Of a DNA stretch of 64,000 nt, positions 16,701-24,765 are shown in pieces. A model generated the notes under the pieces. It was not told the DNA's origin, did not search any database, and was given only the letters and a program-made list of their open reading frames with translations. The DNA comes from Pseudoclavibacter chungangensis (GTDB taxonomy: Bacteria; Actinomycetota; Actinomycetes; Actinomycetales; Microbacteriaceae): contig NZ_JACCFV010000001.1 of the NCBI RefSeq assembly GCF_013410545.1, forward strand, positions 992,001 to 1,056,000. The letters run 5' to 3'. The translations under genes and the position numbers were made by a program. How positions within the stretch are numbered: the stretch's first letter is position 1; each line of letters opens with the position of its first letter.

Positions 16701-16777
16701 ACGCGTCGCGGCGCGGTGCGGTGCGGATGCGTCGCGGGGCGGTCGCCGCTCGGCCTGATCCCACGCGAGCCGAATCC

Positions 16778-16830
16778 AGCCGGGTTGTTGCTACCGGGCC
16801 CGGGGCCCGGTAGCAACAACCCGGCTTTTT
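16778..16830 (+). terminator. 23-bp perfect hairpin with T-run
   Basis: The arms at 16778-16800 and 16804-16826 are perfectly complementary over 23 bp with a 3-nt CGG loop, and T residues follow through 16830. This is a textbook intrinsic terminator on the + strand, unusually long and perfect. No + strand gene lies directly upstream except the tRNA, which already has its own hairpin. Other roles such as a mobile-element remnant cannot be excluded. Confidence 0.7.
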
Positions 16831-16933
16831 CGCGCTCCTGGTGGCGCGGGCGTGGGTTCGGGTGAGCGGCGCGTCCGGGGGCGGGGCGCGTCGTGGCCGG
16901 GTATGGCGCGGTGGCCTTGGGGCTGGGTGGGGC

Positions 16934-17027
16934 GGTCAGTCCAGGCGGCGCGTCGTGGGGTGGGGTGGTCAGTCCAGGCGGCGCGTCGTGGGGTGGGGTG
17001 GGGTGGTCAGTCCAGGCGGCGCGTCGT
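16934..17027. repeat. Three tandem copies of a 23-bp gene-end sequence
   Basis: A 23-bp unit beginning GGTCAGTCCAGG occurs at 16934-16956, 16967-16989 and 17005-17027, separated by G/T-rich spacers (GGGGTGGGGT type). The third copy is the actual 3' end, including the stop codon, of the membrane-protein gene on the minus strand. The other two copies therefore duplicate the codons for TRRLD and the stop. Confidence 0.92.
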
Positions 17028-17768
17028 CCGCGCGAACTTCTCGCTCGCCACCGGGTCGCTCTCCGCCTCCGGCGTCAGGCCCCGGTTCAGGTGCGCGACC
17101 AGGAGGAACGCGAGCGGGCCCAGGACGAGGCCGATGACGGCCAGCGCACCCCAGCACGTCGCGAACACGAGCACCTCCGGCGCAGGCGACACCGTCCCCG
17201 TCCGCACGGCGAGGGACAGGATGACGTTCGCCGCGATCGTCGGAGCTGCCGGAATGAACGGCAACCCAGCGAGCGCGAGACCGCCGAGCGCGACGACGCC
17301 GCCCCGGTGGTGGGTCCGCGTCAATCGACGCGCCACGAGCACGGCGACGACGAGCGACGCGATACCCACGAGCAGGAACACCGTCGTCGACGGGAACCAC
17401 GGCCCGCCACCCCCGAACGTCGACAGCGCGGCCGAGACGCCGAGCGTCGTGAAGTCGGCACCCGCCGACGCGAAGGGGCCCGCCGCGACACCCGCGACGA
17501 GCGCGCGGCGACGCCCCTCCGGACGCAGTGCCAGCCGTTGCGGCCCGGCCAGCCGGTGCAAGCGCTGCGCCTCCCTGAACTCGGCGGTGGCGTCGGCCTC
17601 GCGGCGCGCCGCCCGTTCGGGGCCCGGGTGCGTGCTGGACCCGGGGGCCGCCCCGGACGCGTCCGGCTGCTCCGCGGCGTCCGCCCGTGCCGCCTCGGCG
17701 TGGTCCGCGGCATCGGCCCGCGCGTCCTCGTGGTCGTCAGGTCCTCGCGTGTCGTCCATCGCCCCCAT
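17007..17768 (-). CDS. Hypothetical membrane protein
   Basis: A 253-residue protein that I do not recognise. Residues 1-90 are Asp/Ala/Glu-rich and then basic (REAQRLHRLAGPQRLALRPEGRRR). Four hydrophobic segments follow, including STTVFLLVGIASLVVAVLVARR, VVALGGLALAGLPFI, and VFATCWGALAVIGLVLGPLAFLLV. The C-terminus is SEKFARTTRRLD. The start could be the ATG at 17768 or at 17759; neither has a strong Shine-Dalgarno. It overlaps the 3' end of the Lrp/AsnC gene by 32 nt, which suggests translational coupling in one transcript. Its 3' end is duplicated twice downstream as non-coding tandem repeats. An amino-acid-related role is guessed only from its neighbours. Confidence 0.7.
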   Translation of the reverse strand: MGAMDDTRGPDDHEDARADAADHAEAARADAAEQPDASGAAPGSSTHPGPERAARREADATAEFREAQRLHRLAGPQRLALRPEGRRRALVAGVAAGPFASAGADFTTLGVSAALSTFGGGGPWFPSTTVFLLVGIASLVVAVLVARRLTRTHHRGGVVALGGLALAGLPFIPAAPTIAANVILSLAVRTGTVSPAPEVLVFATCWGALAVIGLVLGPLAFLLVAHLNRGLTPEAESDPVASEKFARTTRRLD

Positions 17769-18282
17769 TGTGGCCCCCGCGGTCACGGGACGCCTGCGCG
17801 CCGATCGATTCGTCGTCACGCGTCGCCGCGTCGAGCAGCGGCAGTGTGCGGCCGTGGAAGTGCGAGCGCAGCACGATCTCGCTCGATGTGCGCTGCACCG
17901 CCGGGATCGTCGTGATGTGGTCGAGCACGCGCTGCAGATCCTCGTTCGACCGCGCGACGAGCCGGAGGGCGAGATCGAAGTCACCGGCCACGGTGTAGAG
18001 GTCGAGGACCTCGGGGATCTCCCGCAGCCGCGCGAGCACGACCTCGTGCCCCACGCGCTGATCGATCTGTGCGCGACAGATCGCGGACACGGGGTATCCG
18101 AGCGACGCCGGATCGAGCCGTGACTCCCGTCCCTGCACGACACCGGCGGCGGAGAGTCGCTCGAGACGCGCCTGCACGGTCTGACGCGCCACGCCGAGCT
18201 CCTTCGCGGCCGCCGCGACGGACGAGCGGGGATGCGTCGAGAAGAACGCGACGATCCGGAAGTCGAGTCGGTCGATGCTCAT
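17737..18282 (-). CDS. Lrp/AsnC family transcriptional regulator
   Basis: A 181-residue protein with an N-terminal winged helix-turn-helix (DRLDFRIVAFFSTHP...AAKELGVARQTVQARLERLSAAGVV) and a C-terminal RAM/AsnC ligand-binding domain (EVLDLYTVAGDFDLALRLVARSNEDLQRVL). The last 25 residues are an extra Asp/Gly/Arg-rich tail overlapping the next gene. The start ATG at 18282 has GGAAGAG upstream. It is transcribed divergently from the HisC-like aminotransferase, a usual arrangement for a local regulator sensing an amino acid. It likely controls the divergent promoter region 18283-18453. Confidence 0.9.
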   Translation of the reverse strand: MSIDRLDFRIVAFFSTHPRSSVAAAAKELGVARQTVQARLERLSAAGVVQGRESRLDPASLGYPVSAICRAQIDQRVGHEVVLARLREIPEVLDLYTVAGDFDLALRLVARSNEDLQRVLDHITTIPAVQRTSSEIVLRSHFHGRTLPLLDAATRDDESIGAQASRDRGGHNGGDGRHART

Positions 18283-18379
18283 GCTGCACACTCTTCCAGC
18301 TGATGAGCGACGATATGTTGTGTGTTCCGTCCGAATGTGTGCCATTCAGTTCAGAAGCGTGCAGGAATCGGGTGACGAA

Positions 18380-18408
18380 TTGACACATCGTCGGTGGCTT
18401 CCTACGCT
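18380..18408 (+). promoter_or_regulatory. Strong sigma-70-type promoter for the aminotransferase gene
   Basis: TTGACA (18380-18385), a 17-nt spacer and TACGCT (18403-18408) form the best-matching promoter I found in the window. It lies 45 nt before the aminotransferase start, inside the Lrp/aminotransferase divergent region. Lrp-type operator sites would be expected here but none is obvious by eye. Confidence 0.75.
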
Positions 18409-18453
18409 GGCGGACGAGACGGCGCGACGCTGCGCCGTGAAAGGATTGCCGCG

Positions 18454-19521
18454 ATGGTGCAGCAACGTGACGCGCTCGGCGCGATCCCCGCCTACCGGCA
18501 GGGCGCGATTCCCGATCGCCCCGACCTCGTGAAGCTCACGTCGAACGAGAACCCCTACGAGCCGCTGCCCTCGGTGCGCGAGGCCGTCGCGGCCGAGCTG
18601 CACACGCTGCACCTGTACCCGAGCATGTCCGCGACGGAACTCGTCGAGGCCCTCGCGCGGCGCCACGGTGTCACCCCGGACGAGATCGCGCTCGGCGCAG
18701 GCTCGGTCGAGGTCGCCGCCCAGCTCGTCTCCGCCGCGGCAGGTGACGGGGACGAGGTCCTGTTCGCGTGGCGGAGCTTCGAGGCGTACCCGATCCTCAC
18801 CCGGATCGCGGGGGCGACACCCGTCATGGTTCCGCTCACGCACGACGAGCGTCACGACCTCGACGCGATGGCCGATGCGATCACCGAGCGGACCAGGCTC
18901 GTGCTGCTGTGCAATCCGAACAATCCCACCGGCACGACCCTCGGGGCGGACGAGGTCCGCGCGTTCCTCGATCGCGTGCCCGAGGACGTCCTCGTCGTCC
19001 TCGACGAGGCGTACGTCGAGTTCAACCGGCGCCCCGACTCGGCGATCGGCATCGAGCTGTTCCGTGAACGCGCGAACGTCGCGGTCCTGCACACGTTCTC
19101 CAAGGCCTACGGCCTCGCGGGTCTGCGCATCGGCTACGCGATCGCGCGCGCCGATGTCGCCGACAACCTCCGACGCGTGGCCCTGCCGTTCGGGGTGACC
19201 GGGCTCGCGCAGCGTGCTGCCCTCGCGTCGCTCGCGGCGGAGCGCGAGTTGCTCGACCGCGTCGATGCGGTCGTGGCGGAGCGTGCACGTGTGCTCGATG
19301 CACTCGTCCGGCAGGGGTGGGCGCCGTCCGAGACCGAGGCGAACTTCGTGTGGCTGCGCACGGGGGCGCGCACCGAGGAGGTGTCCGACGCGCTCGCCGC
19401 GGCCGGCATCCTCGTGCGTGCGTTCCCGGGCGAGGGGATCCGCATCACGATCGGGTCACCACTCGCCAACGATCGGCTCATCGAGGCCGCTTCGACGCTC
19501 GCTCCCGTCGCGACGCCCTAG
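18454..19521 (+). CDS. HisC-like (histidinol-phosphate/aromatic) aminotransferase
   Basis: A 355-residue fold-type I PLP enzyme. The PLP lysine is Lys217 in THTFSKAYGLAGLRIGY. CNPNNPTG and DEAYVEF are the usual cofactor-contacting motifs, and the N-terminus has LTSNENPY as in HisC and the actinobacterial aromatic aminotransferase Pat. The ATG at 18454 has AAAGGA upstream; an upstream in-frame ATG (18394) lies before the mapped -10 box and cannot be used from that promoter. The gene is not in a his operon. It lies beside an Lrp regulator and a TrpXYZ-like importer, which favours an aromatic amino-acid transaminase over histidine biosynthesis. That last point is inference. Confidence 0.85.
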   Translation: MVQQRDALGAIPAYRQGAIPDRPDLVKLTSNENPYEPLPSVREAVAAELHTLHLYPSMSATELVEALARRHGVTPDEIALGAGSVEVAAQLVSAAAGDGDEVLFAWRSFEAYPILTRIAGATPVMVPLTHDERHDLDAMADAITERTRLVLLCNPNNPTGTTLGADEVRAFLDRVPEDVLVVLDEAYVEFNRRPDSAIGIELFRERANVAVLHTFSKAYGLAGLRIGYAIARADVADNLRRVALPFGVTGLAQRAALASLAAERELLDRVDAVVAERARVLDALVRQGWAPSETEANFVWLRTGARTEEVSDALAAAGILVRAFPGEGIRITIGSPLANDRLIEAASTLAPVATP

Positions 19522-19592
19522 CGTTGACATCAGGCCCTGCCGCACCGGACCGGTCGCGCGGGGCATCACCACCCATGAAGGAGTTCCACCCC

Positions 19593-20582
19593 ATGCGCAA
19601 GCACACCATCCTCGGCGCCCTCGGCATCGTCGCCGCGAGCGCCCTCGCCCTCACCGGCTGCTCCGGCGGCGGTGACACGACCGACGGCGCGGGCGGCGAG
19701 GGCTCGTACTCGATCGGCATCTCGCAGCTCGTGCAGCACCCGGCGCTCGACGCGGCGGCCGCCGGATTCCAGCGTGCGTTCACGGAGGCGGGCATCGACG
19801 CCACCTTCGACGTGCAGAACGCGAACGGCGAGCAGGCGACGGCGACGACGATCGCGCAGAAGTTCGCCTCCGACGGCACCGACCTCGTGCTCGCGATCGC
19901 GACGCCCGCGGCCCAGGCCGCCCAGGCCGCCATCACCGACAAGCCCGTGCTGTTCACGGCCGTGACCGATCCGGTCGAGGCCGGCCTCGTCGCGTCGAGC
20001 GACGCCCCCGGCGGCAACGTCACCGGTACGACCGACATGAACCCGGTCGGCGACCAGATCGACCTGCTGAAGGAGATCGTGCCGAACGCCAAGACGATCG
20101 GCATCGTGTACGCCTCCGGCGAGGTGAACTCGCAGGTGCAGGTCGCGCTCGCGAAGGAGAAGGCGTCCGAGCTCGGCATCGAGGTCCGCGAGGCGAGCGT
20201 CGCGACGGGCGCCGACCTGCAGACCGCACTCGACTCGCTCACGGGCGTCGACGCGATCTACCTGCCCACCGACAACCTCGTGACGGCGGGCATGGGCTCG
20301 GTCGTCGACTTCGCGAACTCGAACAAGGTGCCGCTCATCGGTGGCGAGGTCAACCAGGTCGAGAACGGTGCGATCGCGACGCTCGGCCTCGACTACGAGG
20401 CGCTCGGCTACCAGACGGGTCAGATGGCGATCAAGATCCTGACCGAGGGCGCCGACCCCGCGACCATGCCCGTCGAGGCGCAGACCGAGTTCCCGCTCAC
20501 CGTCAACCCCGGTGCGGCCGAGAAGCAGGGCGTCACGATCCCCGAGGCCGTGCTCAGCCGCGCCGAGACGACGATCGAGTAG
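19593..20582 (+). CDS. ABC importer substrate-binding lipoprotein (TrpX/COG2984 type)
   Basis: A 329-residue lipoprotein with signal peptide MRKHTILGALGIVAASALAL and lipobox LTGC, predicted to be anchored outside the membrane. The mature domain has the COG2984 layout: ISQLVQHPALDAAAAGFQ near the start, then TVTDPVEAGLV-like and GIVYASGEVNSQVQ segments. Members of this family bind tryptophan or other aromatic amino acids in Firmicutes (TrpX). I chose ATG 19593 because AAGGAG sits 9 nt upstream; an ATG 18 bp earlier would place the Shine-Dalgarno inside the gene. It is the first gene of a binding protein-permease-ATPase operon. Confidence 0.9.
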   Translation: MRKHTILGALGIVAASALALTGCSGGGDTTDGAGGEGSYSIGISQLVQHPALDAAAAGFQRAFTEAGIDATFDVQNANGEQATATTIAQKFASDGTDLVLAIATPAAQAAQAAITDKPVLFTAVTDPVEAGLVASSDAPGGNVTGTTDMNPVGDQIDLLKEIVPNAKTIGIVYASGEVNSQVQVALAKEKASELGIEVREASVATGADLQTALDSLTGVDAIYLPTDNLVTAGMGSVVDFANSNKVPLIGGEVNQVENGAIATLGLDYEALGYQTGQMAIKILTEGADPATMPVEAQTEFPLTVNPGAAEKQGVTIPEAVLSRAETTIE

Positions 20583-20616
20583 TCCGGGCAGCCACACACA
20601 CAACGAAAGCAAGACG

Positions 20617-21549
20617 ATGATCGGTGCATTCGAACTCGGCATGCTGTACGCCGTCATGGCGCTCGGCGTCTACCTCACCTTCCGGGTCCTCAACTTCCCC
20701 GACCTCACGGTCGACGGGAGCTTCACGACGGGAGGCGCGGTCGCGGCATCGCTCATCGCAATGGACACCCCGCCCGTCCTCGCGACCCTCGCGGGCGTGG
20801 GGGCGGGTGCGGTGGCCGGCTTCGTCACCGGGCTGCTCTACACGAAGGGTCGGATCGACGGTCTGCTCGCCGGGATCCTGACGATGATCGCCCTCTGGTC
20901 GATCAACCTGCGCATCATGGGCGTGCCGAACAAGCCCGTCGCGAAGGCCGACGGCCTGTTCGGCCCGCTCGTGGACCTCGGCATGGGCAAGGGGCCGTGG
21001 ATCATCCTCATCTTCTTCGTGGGCGTGCTGATCCTGAAGGCGGCGATCGACTGGTTCCTGTCGACCGACCTCGGCCTCGCGATCCAGGCGACGGGCAACA
21101 ACGAGCAGATGATCCGCTCGTTCGGCGTGAACACGCACAACACGACGATCCTGACGCTCATGATCTCGAACGGCCTCGTCGCCGGGGCGGGTGCGCTCGT
21201 GGCCCAGTACCAGGGCTACGCGGACATCTCGATGGGTGTCGGCCTCATCCTCATCGGTCTCGCCTCGGTCATCATCGGCCAGGCGATCTTCGGCAACCGC
21301 ACCGTCCTGCTCGCGACGTTCGGCGTCATCGTGGGCGCGGTCCTGTACCGGCTCGTGATCTTCGCCGCACTCTCGGTGGGCCTCAACCCGAACGACATGC
21401 GCCTGCTGTCGGCGATCATGGTCGTCATCGCGCTCCTGTTGCCGCGGCTCGGCGTCTTCTCGAAGCGCCTCCCGAAGGGACGGCTCACGAAACCGCCCAT
21501 TCCGTCGCCCGAGGGTGAAGCACGGGCGACGACGGCGGCGGCGAAGTAG
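20617..21549 (+). CDS. ABC importer permease (TrpY/COG4120 type)
   Basis: A 310-residue integral membrane protein with about eight hydrophobic helices. The N-terminal motif TFRVLNFPDLTVDGSFTTGGAV is characteristic of COG4120 permeases and resembles the branched-chain amino acid permease fold. It follows the binding-protein gene by 34 bp and precedes the ATPase by 14 bp. The C-terminus is basic and cytoplasmic (SKRLPKGRLTKPPIPS). Confidence 0.9.
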   Translation: MIGAFELGMLYAVMALGVYLTFRVLNFPDLTVDGSFTTGGAVAASLIAMDTPPVLATLAGVGAGAVAGFVTGLLYTKGRIDGLLAGILTMIALWSINLRIMGVPNKPVAKADGLFGPLVDLGMGKGPWIILIFFVGVLILKAAIDWFLSTDLGLAIQATGNNEQMIRSFGVNTHNTTILTLMISNGLVAGAGALVAQYQGYADISMGVGLILIGLASVIIGQAIFGNRTVLLATFGVIVGAVLYRLVIFAALSVGLNPNDMRLLSAIMVVIALLLPRLGVFSKRLPKGRLTKPPIPSPEGEARATTAAAK

Positions 21550-21563
21550 GGGGAGCGGACGAC

Positions 21564-22355
21564 ATGCTCGAGATCACCGACATCCGCAAGACGTTCTTCC
21601 CCGGCACCGTCAACGAGCGCATCGCGCTCGACAGCGTCTCGCTCACCCTCCACGACGGCGACTTCGTGACCGTCATCGGTTCGAACGGCGCAGGCAAGTC
21701 GACGCTCCTCAACGCCGTCTCCGGCAAGCTCGCCGTCGATTCCGGCGACATCCGCATCGACGAGCGCTCCGTGCGCCGTATGAAGGACTACGCGCGGGCT
21801 CGGTACATCGGCCGCGTGTTCCAGGACCCGATGGCCGGGACCGCTCCCGAGCTCACGATCGAGCAGAACCTCGCGCTCGCGCTCACGCGCGGAACGACAC
21901 GCGGCCTCGGGATCGGCGTGTCCAAGCGGCGACGTGTGCTCTTCCGTGAGGAGCTCGTGAAACTCGAGCTCGGACTCGAGGATCGTCTCAAGGCACGCGT
22001 CGGTCTGCTCTCGGGCGGCCAGCGGCAGGCGCTCTCGCTGCTCATGGCGAGCTTCACCCAGCCCGACATCCTGTTGCTCGACGAGCACACGGCGGCGCTC
22101 GACCCGCAGCGCGCGCAGCACGTGACCGAACTCACGAAGTCGATCGTGGGGGAGTTCGGGCTCACGACGCTCATGGTCACGCACAACATGGCGCAGGCGT
22201 TGCAGCTCGGCAATCGGCTCATCATGATGCACGAGGGACGCATCATCCTCGAACTCGACGAGGCACAGAAGCGGGACGCGTCGGTCGAGGACCTGCTCGA
22301 GGAGTTCCGCAAGATCAAGGGTGCCGTCGTGGACGACCGCACCATGCTTGGCTGA
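21564..22355 (+). CDS. ABC importer ATP-binding protein (TrpZ/COG1101 type)
   Basis: A 263-residue ATPase with Walker A GSNGAGKST, signature LLSGGQRQALSL, Walker B ILLLDEHTAALDP and switch His in MVTHNM. A DEHTAALDP Walker B with the insert RRRVLFREELVKLELGLEDRL fits the COG1101 importer ATPases. GGGGGAG lies before the ATG. It completes the three-gene importer cassette begun at 19593. Confidence 0.92.
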   Translation: MLEITDIRKTFFPGTVNERIALDSVSLTLHDGDFVTVIGSNGAGKSTLLNAVSGKLAVDSGDIRIDERSVRRMKDYARARYIGRVFQDPMAGTAPELTIEQNLALALTRGTTRGLGIGVSKRRRVLFREELVKLELGLEDRLKARVGLLSGGQRQALSLLMASFTQPDILLLDEHTAALDPQRAQHVTELTKSIVGEFGLTTLMVTHNMAQALQLGNRLIMMHEGRIILELDEAQKRDASVEDLLEEFRKIKGAVVDDRTMLG

Positions 22356-22401
22356 CCGGGCGACGGCGCGGCGACGGCACCACGATGTCCGACCGTTTCG
22401 T

Positions 22402-22407
22402 TAGCCT
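22402..22407 (+). promoter_or_regulatory. -10 element (TAGCCT) for the 22414 gene
   Basis: TAGCCT lies 6 nt before the ATG at 22414, which itself has no Shine-Dalgarno. The layout suggests a leaderless transcript. Confidence 0.45.
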
Positions 22408-22413
22408 GCGACC

Positions 22414-22839
22414 ATGAACACCCCGACCGAGCTCGGCCCCGTCGAGCAGCCACCCCGCCCTCGGGCCTCCGGGACGCTGCGGGGCTGGGTCGGTCCCGTC
22501 CTGCGGCCCCGCTGGGTCGAGGCGCTCGCGTGGGGCTTCGGGGTGGGTGTCGCGCTCGGCGTGCCGGCGATCGTGCCGATCCTCGTGGGTGGGCTCACCG
22601 TCATGTTCGCCGTCGACGCGCTGTGGGCTCCGCCGGGCGGCGAAGGGTGGATCGACAACTGGGGGCTCGTGATCCCGATCGGTGCCGCGGTGGGTGGCGC
22701 GGTCCTGCTCGGCGCCGTCATCGCGCTGCGTGCACTCGTCGTCCTGCGCCGGCTCCACTGGTCGACGCTCACGTTCGGTTGCTACGTCGGGTCGATCCTC
22801 CCCGCCATCGTGTTGCTCGCGATCGTGCCGCCGTGGTGA
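22414..22839 (+). CDS. Small hypothetical membrane protein
   Basis: A 141-residue protein of unknown function. After a Pro-rich N-terminus (residues 1-35) there are three hydrophobic segments: ALAWGFGVGVALGVPAIVPILVGG, LVIPIGAAVGGAVLLGAVIALRALVVL and GCYVGSILPAIVLLAIV. It starts right after a TAGCCT box without a Shine-Dalgarno, so it is probably leaderless and independent of the preceding importer operon. Confidence 0.65.
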   Translation: MNTPTELGPVEQPPRPRASGTLRGWVGPVLRPRWVEALAWGFGVGVALGVPAIVPILVGGLTVMFAVDALWAPPGGEGWIDNWGLVIPIGAAVGGAVLLGAVIALRALVVLRRLHWSTLTFGCYVGSILPAIVLLAIVPPW

Positions 22840-22925
22840 CCATCGGACGACTCGGCCGGTGGTGCGCCGGGGGGACACGACGCCGCTAGGGTTGAGTCGA
22901 CCCGACACCGCCCGGAGGACGATCA

Positions 22926-24215
22926 ATGACGAACTGGCGCATCCGCGACTTCCAACCCGGCGATCTCGATGCCCTCCTGCGGCTCTGGGACCAGCACCGT
23001 GCGACGTCGACCGAGCCCGTGTACGCGCTCGGCGAAGTGCTCGCGTCCACGCGAAAGGACACGGCTGTCGTCGCCGTCAAGGGGGATGATGTGGTCGGGG
23101 TCGCCGTGGCGCGGGCCGCGCACGATCAGGGCTGGATCGTCTTCCTCGGGACGGACGTCGACCACCGGCGCGACGGCATCGGCGGTGCCCTGCTGCAGGC
23201 GATCGAGCAGCGCATGGCACCGCAGGGACTGCAGCGGCTCTCGATCCTCGTGCCCGACGAGCAGACGCAGGTGGGGGCCCTGTCGAAGGCCGGGTTCGCC
23301 GACAAGCGCCACCTCCGCTTCTTCGAACGCGAGATCCCCGTCAAGCAGCGCGAGATCCTGCTCCTTCGCGAGCTCGGTGGCCGCGTGCTGCCGCCCGACC
23401 GCTGGGAATCCATCGGTGGCATGCAGCACGAGAAGGACATCCTGGAGCGGCGCCTCGTGCTCCCGCTCTCGGACCCGCAACTCGCCGAGCACTACGGCGT
23501 CGTGCCGCCGCGTGCGATCGTGTTGTTCGGCCCTCCCGGAACGGGCAAGACGACCTTCGCGAAGGGTATCGCCTCGCGCCTCGGGTGGCCGTTCGTCGAG
23601 GTGTTCCCCTCGCGACTGGCGGCGTCCTCGAAGGGACTCGCGGGCGAACTGCGCGAGACTTTCGAGCAGGTCGACGGGCTCGATCACGTGGTCGTGTTCA
23701 TCGACGAGGTCGAGGAGATCGCCTCGCACCGTGGCGGTGAACCGCCGTCGCCGACGCAGGGCGTCACCAACGAGCTCCTGAAGATCATCCCCGCGTTCCG
23801 CGAACGGCCGGGACGACTGCTCATCTGCGCCACGAACTTCATCCGGGCGCTCGATCAGGCGTTCCTGCGGCACGGTCGCTTCGACTACGTCATCCCGATC
23901 GGGCTGCCGGACGACGCCGCGCGCCGCGCAATCTGGCAGCGCTACGTGCCGGAGGCGGTCGCCGACGTCGTCGATGTCGATGCGCTCGTCTCGCGGACGG
24001 CGGGGTACTCGCCGGCCGACATCGAGTTCGCGGCGCGGAAGGCGTCGCAGGTCGCGCTCGAGCGGGCGGTCGCGGCTCGCGACAGCGACACCGACGTGCC
24101 GGCAGGGCCGAACACCGACGACTTCCTGGCCGCGATCGACGCGACACGCACGACGGTTTCCGCCGAGGTGTCGCGGGAGTTCGACGAGGACATCGTCTCG
24201 ATCGCGCGCGTCTGA
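22926..24215 (+). CDS. GNAT acetyltransferase-AAA ATPase fusion
   Basis: A 429-residue protein joining two domains. Residues 1-145 form a GNAT fold (MTNWRIRDFQPGDLDALLRLWD; acetyl-CoA loop DHRRDGIGGALLQAIEQ). Residues 165-400 form a classical AAA module: Walker A GPPGTGKTT (Lys208), Walker B VVVFIDEVEEI (Asp260/Glu261), a sensor 1 Asn in CATNFIRALDQAFLRHGRFD with arginine-finger-type residues, and the C-terminal lid GYSPADIEFAARKA. CGGAGGA precedes the ATG. The AAA part resembles FtsH/Cdc48-type unfoldase modules and has no protease domain. The function is not known to me; acetylation-coupled remodelling is speculation. Confidence 0.85.
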   Translation: MTNWRIRDFQPGDLDALLRLWDQHRATSTEPVYALGEVLASTRKDTAVVAVKGDDVVGVAVARAAHDQGWIVFLGTDVDHRRDGIGGALLQAIEQRMAPQGLQRLSILVPDEQTQVGALSKAGFADKRHLRFFEREIPVKQREILLLRELGGRVLPPDRWESIGGMQHEKDILERRLVLPLSDPQLAEHYGVVPPRAIVLFGPPGTGKTTFAKGIASRLGWPFVEVFPSRLAASSKGLAGELRETFEQVDGLDHVVVFIDEVEEIASHRGGEPPSPTQGVTNELLKIIPAFRERPGRLLICATNFIRALDQAFLRHGRFDYVIPIGLPDDAARRAIWQRYVPEAVADVVDVDALVSRTAGYSPADIEFAARKASQVALERAVAARDSDTDVPAGPNTDDFLAAIDATRTTVSAEVSREFDEDIVSIARV

Positions 24216-24381
24216 CCCCCGGCGGTCGCGGGTGCCCCGGGCTGGTCCCTGCCGAGCACGAGCGGGCGATCCCGGGGCATTGGCGCGTCTCGCGTGGCGT
24301 GACGCGACCCGGGTGGACGCGTCCCCGTGGCCGGCCGTGCCGTTCGCGGCGGCGCGGTGACGGCCTCGGCCGACGCGTCGC

Positions 24382-24765
24382 TCAGACGGTCGTGGCGGGC
24401 GCCCGGTCGTCGGAATCGCCCTCGTCCGCGTCGTCGTCCGCCTCGGCATCGTCGTCCGCCTCGTCGACGACCTCGACATCGGGGTCTTCGTCCGTGAGGT
24501 CGAGCTGTTCGTCGTCGAGCTCGAGTTCGTCGACCCAGTCGTCGAGCAGGTCCTCGGCGTCGTCGGCGTCCTCCGCCTCCTGCACCTCGACCGTGCCGGA
24601 CCCCCACACGCGGTTCGAGACCCGAACGGCGTCCGCGTCCTCGACGGCGTCGTGCGCATTCGCCTCGAACTCGCTCGCGATCGTCGCGGCGGCCTGTTCG
24701 TTCTCGGCCTCGATGACGAGTGCGGAAACGACCTCGTACTGCAGCAGGACGGCGTAGGTGGGCAT
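24382..24765 (-). CDS. Small acidic hypothetical protein
   Basis: A 127-residue protein. Residues 1-60 look folded, with a beta-alpha pattern (MPTYAVLLQYEVVSALVIEAENEQAAATIASEFE). The remaining half is almost entirely Asp, Glu and Ala and is probably disordered. The start ATG has AAGGAG 5 nt upstream. It has no recognisable family. It is convergent with the GNAT-AAA gene and divergent from the HtrA-like gene. Confidence 0.65.
   Translation of the reverse strand: MPTYAVLLQYEVVSALVIEAENEQAAATIASEFEANAHDAVEDADAVRVSNRVWGSGTVEVQEAEDADDAEDLLDDWVDELELDDEQLDLTDEDPDVEVVDEADDDAEADDDADEGDSDDRAPATTV

Larger units (their letters stand above)
16452..17006. other. Gene-free region with repeats and a long hairpin
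   Basis: About 555 bp between the tRNA terminator and the next gene show no credible coding region. The region contains a degenerate duplication of GGCGTTGCGGGC (16457-16484 area), a pentanucleotide array (16661-16700), a near-repeat of GCGGACGCGTCGCGGCGCGG following it, a 23-bp hairpin (16778-16826), GT/GG-rich sequence, and tandem copies of the downstream gene end (16934-17027). It is the longest non-coding stretch in the window. Confidence 0.8.

Noticed and set aside
16326..16830. Possible integration site next to tRNA-fMet
   Set aside because: Palindromes occur beside the tRNA, but no integrase, att duplication or foreign gene content is seen.
16934..17027. Possible CRISPR array from three regularly spaced 23-bp repeats
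   Set aside because: Spacers are only 10-15 bp, G/T-rich and not unique, no cas gene exists nearby, and the repeats clearly derive from a gene end.
19522..19592. T-box or riboswitch before the importer operon
   Set aside because: The interval is only 71 bp, with no conserved T-box or other structured motif. A TTGACA at 19524 has no matching -10.
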